Part shown: positions 11,601 through 24,300 of the stretch, in pieces | Layout of the letters: every line of letters begins with the position of its first letter | Position numbering within the stretch: position 1 is the first letter of the stretch | Assembly (NCBI GenBank): GCA_012931725.1 | Contig: WHSA01001271.1 | Location: 214,400 to 278,399 of the forward strand | Direction: 5' to 3' | Source: Litsea cubeba | Taxonomy: Eukaryota; Streptophyta; Magnoliopsida; Laurales; Lauraceae | DNA: 64,000 bases | The notes under the pieces: generated by a model | Database searches by the model: none | Told to the model about the DNA's origin: nothing | What the model saw: the letters and a program-made list of their open reading frames with translations, nothing else | Made by a program: the position numbers and the translations under genes

Positions 11601-14600
11601 ACGAGCGAAAGCACAAGATTCTCCAACAATTAGGACCCAAACGGCCCGCCGGGGTTCCGGAACGGGAAAAGGCCCCTCCAAAAATCGGAAACCAGCAAGA
11701 GCACTTTGCTCGAGGGTAGAGTGACTCTTAAGAACTTACGGCTCACAATGAGACTCCCGGTTAGAGAGTTACGAGCTAAAATACAGGATTCTCCAACACT
11801 TAGGATCCAAACGGCCCGTCGGGGGTCGGAAATGGGAAACGGACCCTCCATAAATCGGAAACCGGCACGAGCAGTTTGCTCGAGAATAGAGTGACTTGTA
11901 CGAATTGACGGCTCGCAAAGTGGACTTTTGGTTAGAGAGTTACGAGCGAAAACACAGGATTCTCCAACACTTAGGCTCCAAAACGGCCTGCCGAGGGTCC
12001 GGAATGGGAAACGGCCCCACCATAAATCGGAAACCGGCACGAGCACTTCGATCGAGGGTAGAGTGACTCGTATGAACTGACGGCACGCAAATAGGACTCC
12101 CGGTTAGAGAATTAACGATCGAAATCATAGGATTCTCCAACACTTAGGCTCCAAAACGGGCCACCGGAGGTCAGCAACGTGAAACGGCCCCTCAAAAAAT
12201 CAAAAACCGGCACAAGCACTTCGTTCGAGGGTAAAGTGACTCGTAGGAACTGACTGCACACAAATTGGACTCCCCGTTAGAGAGTTGCAAGGGAAAATAT
12301 ATGATTCTCCAACACAGGCTCGAAAACGGCCCGCCAGGTGTCCGGAACGTGAAATGGCCCCTCCAAAAATCGAAATCGGTACGAGCACTTCGCTCGAGGG
12401 TAAAGTCAGTCGTAGGAACTAACAGCTCGCAAATATGACTCCAGGTTAGAGAGTTACGACCGAAAACATAGGATTTTCCAACACTTAGGCTCCAAAACGG
12501 CCTGTCTCGGTCCGGAACGGGAAACGTCCCCTAAAACAATCGGAAACCGGCATGAGCACTTAGCTCGTGGGTAGAGTGACTCGTAGGAACTGCCATCTTG
12601 CAAATCGGACTCCCGGTTAGAGAGTTACGAGCGAAAATACAGGATTCTCCAACACTTGGGCTCCAAAACGGCCCGCCAGGGGTCCGGAACGGGAAACGGC
12701 CCCAACAAAAATTAGAAACCGGCACGAGCACTTCGCTCGAGGGTAGAGTGACTCGTAGGAACTGCCGGCTCGCAACTAGGACTTCCGGTTAGAGAGTTAC
12801 TAGAGAAAACAAAAGATTCTCCAACACTTAGGCTCCAAAACGGCCCACCGGGGTCCGGAATGTCAAGCCACGCCTCCAAAAATCAGAAACTGGCACGAGC
12901 ACTTCGCTCGAGGTAGACTGACTCGTAGGAACTAACGGCACACGAAAAGGACACCCGGTTAGAGAGTTACGAGCGAAAACATATTATTCTCCAACACTTA
13001 AGCTCCAAAACGGTCCGTCGGGGGTCCGGAACGTGAAATGGCCCCTCCAAAAATCGAAAACCGGCACGAGCACTTCACTTGAGGGTAGAGTGACCGGTAA
13101 GAAATAACGGCACGCAAATAGGACTCCCGGTTAGAGAGTTACGACCGAAAACATAGGATTTTCAAACTCTTAGGCTCCAAAACGGCCCGCCGGGGGTCCG
13201 GAACTGGAAACGGCCCCTCCAAAAAATCGAAACCGGCACGGGCACTTCGCTTGAGGGTAGAGTGACTCCTAGGAACTGACGGCTCGCAAAGAGGACTCTC
13301 AGTTAGAGAGTTACGAGCGAAAACACAAGAATCTCCAACACTTAGGCTCCAAAACGGCCCGCCGGGGGTCCAGAACGTGAAACGGCCCCTGCAAAATTGA
13401 AAACTTGCACGAGCACTTCGTTCGAGGGTAGAGTGACTTATTGGAACTAACGGCACGCAAATAGCACTCCCGGCTTGAGAGTTACGAGTGAAATCATAGG
13501 ATTCTCCAACACTTAGGCTAAAAAACGGCCCACCCGGGGTCCGGAACGGGAAACGGCCCCAACAAAAATCATAAACTGGCACGAGAACTTCACTCGAGGG
13601 TAGAGTGACTAGTTGGAACTGACGGCTCGCAAAGAGGACTCCCGGTTAGAGAGTTCCAAACGAAAACACAGGATTCTCCAATACTTAGGCTCCAAAACGG
13701 CCCGCCGGGGTCCGGGACAGGAAACGGCCCCTCCAAAAATCAGAAACCGGCACGAGCACTTCGCTCGAGGGTAGAGTGGCTCGTAGGAATTGACAGCTCT
13801 CAAAGAGGACTCCTGGTTGGAGAGTTACGGGCGAAAACACTGGATTTTCCAATACGTAGGCTCCAAAACGCCCCGCCGGGGGTCCGGAACGGGAAACGGA
13901 CCCTTCTTAAATCGAAAACCGGCACGAGCACTTTGCTCGAGGGTAGAGTGACTCGTAGGAACTGACGGCTCGCAAAGACGACTCCCGGTTAGAGAGTTAC
14001 GAGCGAAAACACTGGATTCTCCAACACTTAGGCTCCAAAACGGCCCGCCAAGGGTCCGGAACGAGAAATGCCCCCTCCAAAAATCGAAAACCAGCACGGG
14101 CACTTCGCTCGAGGGTAGTGTGACTTGTAGGAACTTGCGGCTCGCAAAGCAGACTCCCGGTTAGAGAGTTACGAGCGAAAATACAGGATTCTCCAACACA
14201 TAGGGTCCAAAACGGCCCGCCGGGGGTCCGGAACGTGAAACGGCCCCTGCAAAAATTAAAAACCTGCACGAGCACTTCGTTCGAGGGTAGAGTGACTCGT
14301 AGGAACTGACTACACGCAAATAGGACTCCCCGTTAGAGAGTTACGAAGCAAAATATATGATTCTCCAACACTTAGGCTCCAAAAAGGCCCGCCAGGTCTC
14401 CGGAACGTCAAACGGCCCCTCCAAAAATCGGAAACCAATACGAGCACATCGCTCGAGGGTAGAGTGACTCGTAAGAACTGACCGCACGCAAATAGGACTC
14501 CTAGTTAGAGAGTTACGACCGAAAACATAAGATTTTCCAACACTTGGGCTCCAAAATGGCCCGCCGGGGTCCGGAACGGGAAATCAGCACGAGCACTTCG

Positions 14601-14989
14601 CTCGAGGGTAGAGTGACTCGTAGGAACTGGTGGCACGCAATTAGGACTCCTGGTTAGATTCTTACGGGCGAAAACATAGGATTTTCCGACACTTAGGCTC
14701 CAAAACGGCCCCTACAAAATTTAATAACCTGCATGAGCACTTCGCTTGAGGGTAGAGTGACTTGTAGGAACTGCCAGCTCGCAAATAGGACTCCCGATTA
14801 GAGAGTTATGATTGAAAACATAAGATTCTCCAACACTTAGGCTCCAAAACGGCCTGCCGAGGGTCCTAAACGGGAAATGGCCCCTCCAAAATTCGGAAAC
14901 CGGCACGAGCACTTTGCTCGAGGGTAGAGTGACTCGTAGGAACTGAGGGCGCGCAAAGAGTACGCCCGGTTAGAGAGTTACGAGCGAAA

Positions 14990-17510
14990 ACACAGGATTC
15001 TCCAACACTTATGCTCCAAAACGGCCCGCCGGGGGTCCGGAACGGGAAACGGACCCTCCATAAATCGAAAACCGGCACGAGCACTTCGCTTGAGGGTAGA
15101 GTGACTCATAGGAACTGATGGCTCAAAAAGAGGACTCCCGGCTAGAGAGTTACGAGCTAAAACACTAGATTCTCCAGCACTTGGGCTCCAAAACGGCCCG
15201 TCGGGGGTCCGAAATGGGAAACTGACCCTCCACAAATCGGAAACCGGCACGAGCAGTTTGCTCGAGGGTAGAGTGACTCGTACGAACTGACAACTCGCAA
15301 AGAGGACTCCCGGTTAGAGAGTTACGAGCGAAAACAGAGGATTCTCCAACACTTAGGCTCCAAAACGGCCCGCCGGGGGTCCGGAACGGGAAACGGCCCC
15401 TCCATAAATCGGAAACTGGTACGAACATTTCGCTCGAGGGTAGAGTGACTCGTAGGAACTGACGGCACGCAAATAGGACTCCTGGTTAGAGAGTTACGAC
15501 CGAAAACATAGGATTTTCAAACATTTGAGCTCCAAAACGGCCCGCCGGTAATCCGGAACTGTTAACGGCCCTACAAAAATCAAAAACCGGCACGAGGACT
15601 TCGCTCGAGGGTAGAGTGACTCGTAGGATCTGCCAGCTCACGAATAGGACTCCCGGTTAGAGAGTTACGGGCAAAAATATAAGATTCTCCAACACTTAGA
15701 ATGGGGAACGTCCCCTACAAAAATCGGAAACTGGCACGAACACTTTGCTCAAGGGTAGAGTCACTCGTAGGAACTGACGGAAGGCAAATAGGACTCCCGG
15801 TTAGTGAGTTACGACAGAAAACATAGGATTTTCCGAAACTTCGGCTCCAAAAAGTCCCGCCGGGGGTCCAGAACGGGAAACGGACCCTACAAAAATCGAA
15901 AACCGGCACGAGCACTTCGGTCGAGGGTAGAGTGACTCATAGGAACTGGGGGCTCGCAATTAGGACTCCCGGTTAGAGACTTACGGGCGAAAACATAGGA
16001 CTTTCCAACATTTAGGCTCCAAAGCGGCCCGCCGGGGGTTCGAAATGGGAATCTGCCCAACAAAAATCGGAAACCGGCACGAGCACTTTACTCGAGGGTA
16101 GAGTGACTCGTAGGAACTGACGGCTCGCAAATAGGACTCCCGGTTAGAGAGTTACGAGTGAAAACACAGGATTCTTCAACACTTAGTCTCCAAAATGGCC
16201 CGCCGGGGTCCGGAACGGGAAACGGACCCTCCAAAAAATCGGAAACCGGCACGAGCACTTTGCTCGAGGGTAGAGTGACTCATAGGAACTGACGGCTCGT
16301 AAAGAGGACTCCCGGTTAGAGAGTTACGAGCGAAAACACAGGATTCTCCCAACACTTATGCTCCAAAACGGCCCGCCGGGGGTCCGGAACGGGAAACGGA
16401 CCCTCCATAAATCGAAAATCGGCACGAGCACTTCGCTAGAGGGTAGAGTGACTCATAGGAAATGATGGCTCGAAAAGAGGACTCCCGGCTAGAGAGTTAC
16501 GAGCTAAAACACTAGATTCTCCAGCACTTGGGCTCCAAAACGGCCCGTCGGGGGTCCGAAATGGGAAACTGACCCTCCACAAATCGGAAACCGGCACGAG
16601 CAGTTTGCTCGAGGGTAGAGTGACCCGTACGAACTGACAACTCGCAAAGAGGACTCCCGGCTAGAGAGTTACGAGCAAAAACATAGGATTCTCCAACACT
16701 TATGCTCCAAAACGGCCCGCCAGGGGTCCGGAATGGGAAACGGCCCCTCCATAAATCGGAAACTGGTACGAACATTTCGCTCGAGGGTAGAGTGACTCGT
16801 AGGAACTGACGGCACGCAAATAGGACTCCTGGTTAGAGAGTTACGACTGAAAACATCGGATTTTCAAACATTTGAGCTCCAAAACGGCCCGCCGGTAATC
16901 CGGAACTGTTAACGGCCCTACAAAAATCAAAACCGGCACGAGGACTTCGCTCGAGGGTAGAGTGACTCGTAGGAACTGCCAGCTCACGAATAGGACTCCC
17001 GATTAGAGAGTTACGGGCGAAAATATAAGATTCTCCAACACTTAGAATGGGGAACGTCCCCTACGAAAATCGGAAACTGGCACGAACACTTTGCTCAAGG
17101 GTAGAGTCACTCGTAGGAACTGACGGAAGGCAAATAGGACTCCCGGTTAGTGAGTTACGACAGAAAACATAGGATTTTCCAAAACTTCGGCTCCAAAAAG
17201 TCCCGCCGGGGGTCCAGAACGGGAAACGGACCCTACAAAAATCGAAAACCGACACGAGCACTTCGGTCGAGGGTAGAGTGACTCATAGGAACTGGGGACT
17301 CGCAATTAGGACTCCCGGTTAGAGACTTACGGGCGAAAACATAGGACTTTCCAACATTTAGGCTCCAAAGCGGCCCGCCGGGGGTTCGAAATGGGAATCT
17401 GCCCAACAAAAATCGGAAACCGGCACGAGCACTTTACTCGAGGGTAGAGTGACTCGTAGGAACTGACGGCTCGCAAATAGGACTCCCGGTTAGAGAGTTA
17501 CGAGTGAAAG
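14990..17510. repeat. Local tandem duplication of about 1.35 kb within the satellite
   Basis: Two neighbouring stretches, about 14990-16160 and 16335-17510, are nearly identical at an offset of 1346-1347 bp (15165 pairs with 16512; 15715 with 17061). Both contain the rare monomer variant gctagagagttacgagctaa and one 144-bp variant monomer. A related copy occurs near 32930-34000. Confidence 0.8.
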
Positions 17511-18369
17511 CACAGGATTCTCCAACACTTAAGATCCAAAACGGCCCGCCGGGGGTCCGGAACGGGAAACGGCCCCTCCAAAAATCGGAAACCGGCACGA
17601 GCACTTTGCTCGAGGGTAGGGTGACTCGTAAGAACTTACGGCTCACAAAGAGGACTCCCGGTTAGAGAGTTACGAGCGAAAATACAGGATCCTCCAACAC
17701 TTAATCTCCAAAACGGCCCGTCGGGGGTCCGAAACGGGAAACGGACCCTCCATAAATCGAAAACCAGCACGAGCAGTTTGCTCGAGAATAGAGTGACTTG
17801 TACGAACTGACGGCTCGCAAAGAGGACTCCCAGTTAGAGAGTTACGAGTGAAAACACAGGATTCTCCAACACTTAGGCTCCAAAACGGCCCGCCGGGGGT
17901 CCAGAACGGGAAACGGACCCTCTATAAATCAGAAACCGGCACAAGCACTTCGCTCGAGGGTAGAGTGACTCGTAGGAACTGACAGCTCACAAAGAGGACT
18001 CCCGGTTAGAGAGTTACGAGTGAAAACACAGGATTCTCCAACATTAGGCTCCAAAACGGCCCGCCGGGGGTCCGGAATGGGAAACGGACCCTCCAGAAAT
18101 CGAAAACCGGCATGAGCACTTCGCTCGAGCGTAGAGTGACTCGTAGGAACTAACGGCACGCAAATAGGACTCCCGGTTAGAGAGTTACGATCGAAATCAT
18201 AGGATTCTCCAACACTTAGGCTCCAAAACGGCCCGCCGGGGATCCGGAACGTGAAACGGCCCCTCAAAAAATCGAAAACAGGCACGAGCACTTCGTTCGG
18301 GGGTAGAGTGACTCGTAGGAACTGACTGCACGCAAATTGGACTCCCCAAGTTACGAACGAAAACACAGG

Positions 18370-21300
18370 ATTCTCCAACACTTATGCTCCAAAACGGCCC
18401 GCCGGGGTCCGAAACGGGAAACGACCCCTCAAAAAATTGAAAACCTGTACGAGCACTTCGCTCGAGGGTAGTTTGACTCCTAGGAACTAACGGCACGCAA
18501 ATAGGACTCCCAGTTAGAGAGTTACGAGCGAAATCATAGGATTCTCCAACACTTAGGCTCCAAAACGGCCCGCCGGGGGTCCGGAACGGGAAACGGCCCC
18601 AACAAAAATCGGAAACCGGCATGAGCACTTCGCTCGTGGGTAGAGTGACTCGTAGGAACTACCAGCTCGCAAATAGGTCTCCCGATTAGAGAGTTACTAG
18701 CGAAAACATAAGATTGTCCAACACTTAAGCTCCAAAACGGCTCGCCGGGGTCCGGAATGTGAAAACGGCCCCTCCAAAAATGGGAAACCGGCACGAGCAC
18801 TTTACTCAAGGGTAGAGTGACTAATAGGAACTGACGGCATGCAAATAGGACTCTCGGTTAGAGACTTACGAGTGAAAACATATGATTCTCCAACACTTAG
18901 GCTCCAAAACGGCTCGCTGGGGGTCCGGAATGGGAAATGGCCCCTCCAAAAATCAAAAACCGGCAAGTGCACTTCGCTTGAGGGTAGAGTGACTGGTAAT
19001 AACTAACGGCATGCAAATAGGAATCCCGATTAGAGAGTTACCACTGAAAACATAGGATTTTCTAACTCTTAGCCTCCAAAACGGCCCACCGGGGGTTCGG
19101 AACGGGAAACGGCCCCTATAAAAATCGCCAACCGGCACGAGCACTTCGTTCGAGGGCAGAGTGACTCGTAGGAACTGCTAGCTCGCAAATAGGACTCCCG
19201 GTTAGAGAGTTACGAGCGAAAACATAAGATTCTCCAACACTTAGAATGGGAAAAGGACCCTCCATAAATAGTAAACCGGCACGAGCACTTTGCTCGAGGG
19301 TAGGCTGACTCGTAAGAACTGACGGCTCGCAAAGAAGACTCCCGGTTAGAGAGTTACATGCGAAGAGACAGGATTCTCCGACAATTAGGCTCCAAAATGG
19401 CCCGCCGGGGGTCCGGAATGGGAAACGGCTCCTACAAAAATCAAAAACCGGCACGAGCACGTCGCTCGAGGGTTGAATGACTCGTAGGAACTGACGGCTC
19501 GCAAAGAGGACTCCCGGTGAGAGAGTTACGAGTGAAAACACAGGATTCTCCAAAACTTATGCTCCAAATCGACCCGCGGGGGGTCTGGAACGGGAAACGG
19601 CCCCTACAAAAATCGAAAACCGGCACAAGCACTTTTCTCAAGGGTAGAGTCTCTCGTTGGAACTAACGGCACGCAAATAGGACTCCCGGTTAGTGAGTTA
19701 CGACCGAAAAACATAAGATTTTCCAGAACTTAGGCTCCGAAAAGGCCCGCCGGGGGTCCGGAAAGGGAAACGACCCGTCCAAAAATTGAAAACTGGCACT
19801 AGCACTTCGCTCGAGGGTAGAGTGACTCGTAGGAACTGGTGCCACGCAAATCAGACTCCCGATTAGAGTGTTACGGGCGAAAACATAAGATTTTCCAACA
19901 CTTAGGCTCTAAAATGGCCCGTCGGGGGTCCGGAACGGGAAACGGCCCCTGCAAAAATCGTAAACCGGCACGACCACTTCGCTCGACGGTAGTGTGACTC
20001 GTAGGAACTGATAGTTCGCAAGTAGGACTCCCGATTAGAGAGTTACGAGTGAAAACATAAGATTCTCCAACACTTAGGTTCCGAAACGGCCCGCCGGGGG
20101 TCCGGAACGGGGAACGGCCCATCCAAAGTTCAAAAACCGGCACGAGCATTTGCTCGAGGGTAGAGTGACTCGTACAAACTGACGGCTCGCAAAGAGGACT
20201 CCCGGTTAGAGAGTTACGAGCGAAAACACAGGATTCTCCAACACAAGCTCCAAAACGGCCCGTCGGGGGTCCGGAACGAGAAACAGCCCCTCAAAAATTC
20301 AGAAACCGGTACGAGCACTTCGCTCAGGGGTAGAGTGACTCGTAGGAACTGACGTCACGCAAATAGGACTCCCGGATAGAGAGTTACGAGCAAAAACAAA
20401 TGATTTCCAGCACTTAGGCTCCAAAATGGCCCGCCGGGGGTTCGGAATTGGAATTGGTCCCCCCAAAAATCGGAAACCGGCACCAGCAATTTGCTCGAGG
20501 GTAGAGTGACTCGTAGGAATTGACAGCTTGCAAATTGGACTCTCGGTTAGAGAGTTAGGAGCGAAAACATAGGATTTTCCAACACTTAGGCTCCAAAACG
20601 GCCCGTCGAGGGTCCGGAAGGGGAAACGGCCCCTACAAAACTCGAAAACCGGCACGGCTACTTCGCTCGAGGGTAGAGTCACTCGTAGGAACTGACGGCA
20701 CTCAAATAGGACTCCTGGTTAGAGAGTTAGAACCGAAAACATAGGATTTTCCACAACGTAGGCTCCAAAACGGCCCGCCGGGGGTCCGGAACGGGAAACG
20801 GCCCCTCAAAAATTGGTAACCGGCACGAGCACTTCATTCGAGGGTAGAGTGACTCGTAGGAACTGACGACTCGCAAATAGGACTCCTGGTTAGAGAGTTA
20901 CGAGCGAAAACACATGATTCTCCAACACTTAGGATCCAAAACGGCCCGCCGGGGGTCCGGAACGGGAAACGGCCCCTCCAAAAATCGGAAACCAGCACGA
21001 GCACTTTGCTCGAGTGTAGAGTGACTCGTAGGAACTTACGGCTCGCAAAGAGGACTCCCGGTTCGAGAGTTACGAGCGAAAACACAGGATTCTCCAACAC
21101 TTATGCTCCAAAGCGGCCCGTCGGGGGTCCGAAACGAGAAAAGGGCCCTCCATAAATCGGAAACCGGCACGAGCACTTTGCTCGAGGGTAGAGTGACTCG
21201 TACGAACTGACGGCTCGCAAAGAGTACTCCCGGTTAGAGAGTTACGAGCGAAAACACAGGATTCTCCAACACTTAGGCTCCAAAACGGACCGCCGGGGGT

Positions 21301-24300
21301 CTGGAACTGGAAACGCCGCCTCCAAAAATAGGAAACCGTACGAGCACTTTCCTCTTGGGTAGAGTCACTCGTAGGAACTGACGGCACGCAAATAGGACTC
21401 CCGGTTAGTGAGTTACGACTGAAAACGTAGGATTTTCCAGAACTTAGGCTCCAAAAAGGCCCAGCGTGGGTCCGGAATGGGAAACGACCCCTCCAAAAAT
21501 CGAAAACCGGCACGAGCACTTCGCTCGAGGGTAGAGTGACTCGTAGGAACTGGTGGCACGCAATTAGGACTCCCGGTTAGAGGCTTACGGGCGAAAATAC
21601 AGGATTTTCCAACACTTAGGCTAAAAAACGGCCCGCCGGGGGTCCGAAATGGGAAACGGACCCTCCATAAATCGAAAATCGGCACGAGCAGTTTGCTCGA
21701 GGGTAGAGTGACTCGTACGAACTGACGGCTCGCAAAGAAGACTCCCGGTTAGAGAGTTACGAGCGAAAACACAGGATTCTCCAACACTTAGGCTCCAAAA
21801 CGGCACGCCGGGGGTCCGGAACGGGAAGCGCCCCCTCCAAAAATCGGAAACCGGCACGAGTACTTCGTTCGAGGGTAGATTGACTCGTAGAAACTGACTG
21901 CACGCAAATAGGACTCCCCGTTAGAGAGTTACGAGGGAAAATATATGGTTCTCCAACACTTAGGCTCCAAAATGGCCCGCCAGGTGTCCGGAACGTGAAA
22001 CGGCCCCTCTAAAAATTGGAAACCGGCACGAGCACTTCGCTCGAGGGTAGAGTGGCTCGTCGGAACTGACGGCACGCAAATAGGACTCCCGATTAGAGAG
22101 TTACGACCGAAAACATAGGATTTTCCAATACTTAAGCTCCAAAACGGCCCGCCGAGAGTCCGGAACGGGAAACAACCCCCATAAAAATCGGAAACCGGCA
22201 CGAGGACTTCGCTCGAGGGTAGAGTGACTCGTAGGAACTGCCAGCTCACAAATAGGACTCCCGGTTAGAGAGTTACGGGCGGAAATATAAGATTCTCCAA
22301 TAATTAGAATGGGAAACGGCCCCTACAAAAATCGGAAACCGGCACGAGCACATTGCTCAAGGGTAGAGTCACTCGTAGGAACTGACGGAATGAAAATAGG
22401 ACTCCCGGTTAGTGAGTTACGGCCGAAAACATACGATTTTCCAGAACTTAGGGTCCAAAAAGGCCCACCAGGGGTTCGGAACGGGAAACGACCCCTCCAA
22501 AAATTGAAAACCGGCACGAGCACTTCGCTCGAGGGTAGAGTGACTCATAGGAACAGGTGGCACGCAATTAGGACTCCCGGTTAGAGACTTACGGGCGAAA
22601 ACAGAGGATTTTCCAACACTTAGGCTCCAAAACGGCCCGCCGGGGGCCGGAACTGGAAACGGCCCCTACAAAAATCAAAAATCCGCACGAGCACTTCGCT
22701 CGAGGGTAGAGTGACTCGTAGGAATTGCCAGCTCGTAAATATGACTCCCCGTTAAAGAGTTACGAGTGAAAACATAAGATTCTCCAACACCTAGGCTCCA
22801 AAACGGCCCGCCGAGGGTCTGAAACGGAAAATGGCCCCTCCAAAATTCGGAAACCGGCACGAGCACGTTGCTCGAGGGTAGAGTGACTCGTAGGAACTAA
22901 CGGCACGCAAAAAGTACTCCCGGTTAGAGATTTACGAGCGAAAACACAGGATTCTTCAACACTTAGTCTCCAAAACGGCCCGCCGGGACTCCGGGACGGG
23001 AAACGGACCCTCCAAAAATCGGAAACCAGCACGAGCACTTTGCTCGAGGGTAGAGTGACTCGTAGGAACTGGTGCCACGCAATTAGGACTCCCAGTTAGA
23101 GACTTACGGGCGAAAATACAGGATTTTCCAACACTTAGGCTAAAAAACGGCCCGCCGGTGGTCCGAAACGGGAAATGGACCCTCCATAAATTGAAAAAAC
23201 GGCACGAGCAGTTTGCTCGAGGGTAGAGTGACTCTACGAACTGACGGCTGACAAAGAGGACTCCCGGTTAGAGAGTTACGAGCTAAAACACTGGATTCTC
23301 CAACACTTAGGCTCCAAAAAGGCTCGTCGGGGGTCCGGAATGGGAAACGACCCCTCAAAAAATCGAAAACCGGCACGAGCATTTCGCTAGAGGGTAGAGT
23401 GACTCGTAGGAACTGGTGGCACGCAATTAGGACTTCCGGTTAGAGACTTACGGGCGAAAACACAGGATTCTCCAACACTTAGGCTCCAAAACGGCCCGCC
23501 GGGGGTCCGAAACGGGAAACGGACCCTCCATAAATCGAAAACCGGCACAAGCAGTTTGCTCGAGGATAGAGTGACTCGTACTAACTGACGGCTCGCAAAG
23601 AAGACTCCCGGTTAAAGAGTTACGAGTGAAAACACAGGATTCTCCAACACTTAGGCACCAAAACGGCCCGCCGGGGGTCCGGAATGGGAAGCGCCCCCTC
23701 CAAAAATCGGAAACCGGCACGAGCACTTCGTTTGAGGGTAGATTGACTCGTAGAAATTGACTGCACGGAAATAGGACTTCCTGTTAGAGAGTTACGATGG
23801 AAAATATATGATTCTCCAACACTTAGGATCCAAAACGGCCCGTCAGTTGTCCGGAACGTGAAACGGCCCCTCCAAAAATTGGAAACCGGTACGAACCTTT
23901 GGCTCGAGTGTAGAGTGACTCGTAGGAACTGACGGCACGCAAATAGGACTCCCGGTTAGAGAGTTACGACCGAAAACATAGGATTTTCCAATACTTATGC
24001 TCCAAAACGGCCCGCCGGGAGCCCGGAACTGGAAACGACCCCTAAAAAAATTGGAAACCGGCACGGGGACTTCGCTCAAGGGTAAAGAGACTCGTAGGAA
24101 CTGCCAGATAGAAAATAGGACTCCCGGTTAGAGAGTTACGAGCGAAAATATAAGATTCTCCAACACTTAGAATGGGAAACGGCCCCTACAAAAATTGGAA
24201 ACCGACACGAGCACTTTTCTCAAGGGTAGAGTCACTCGTAGGAACTGACGGAATGCAAATAGGACTTCCGGTTAGTGAGTTAAGACCGAAAACATAGGAT

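Larger units (their letters stand above)
2000..18300. repeat. Higher-order block, copy 1 of a tandem duplication of about 16 kb
   Basis: Diagnostic variants in this stretch reappear in the same order in the next block. Examples are 1995-2273 against the region ending 18628 (offset about 16355) and 3937-4320 against 20299-20682 (16362). After the solo LTR, 7951 pairs with 21519 (13568), 9617-9853 with 23843-24079 (14226), 11333-11629 with 27828-28124 (16495), and 13825-14103 with 30153-30431 (16328). The order is kept while the offset changes in steps, as expected for a block duplication followed by local gains and losses of monomers. The block edges are estimates. Confidence 0.75.
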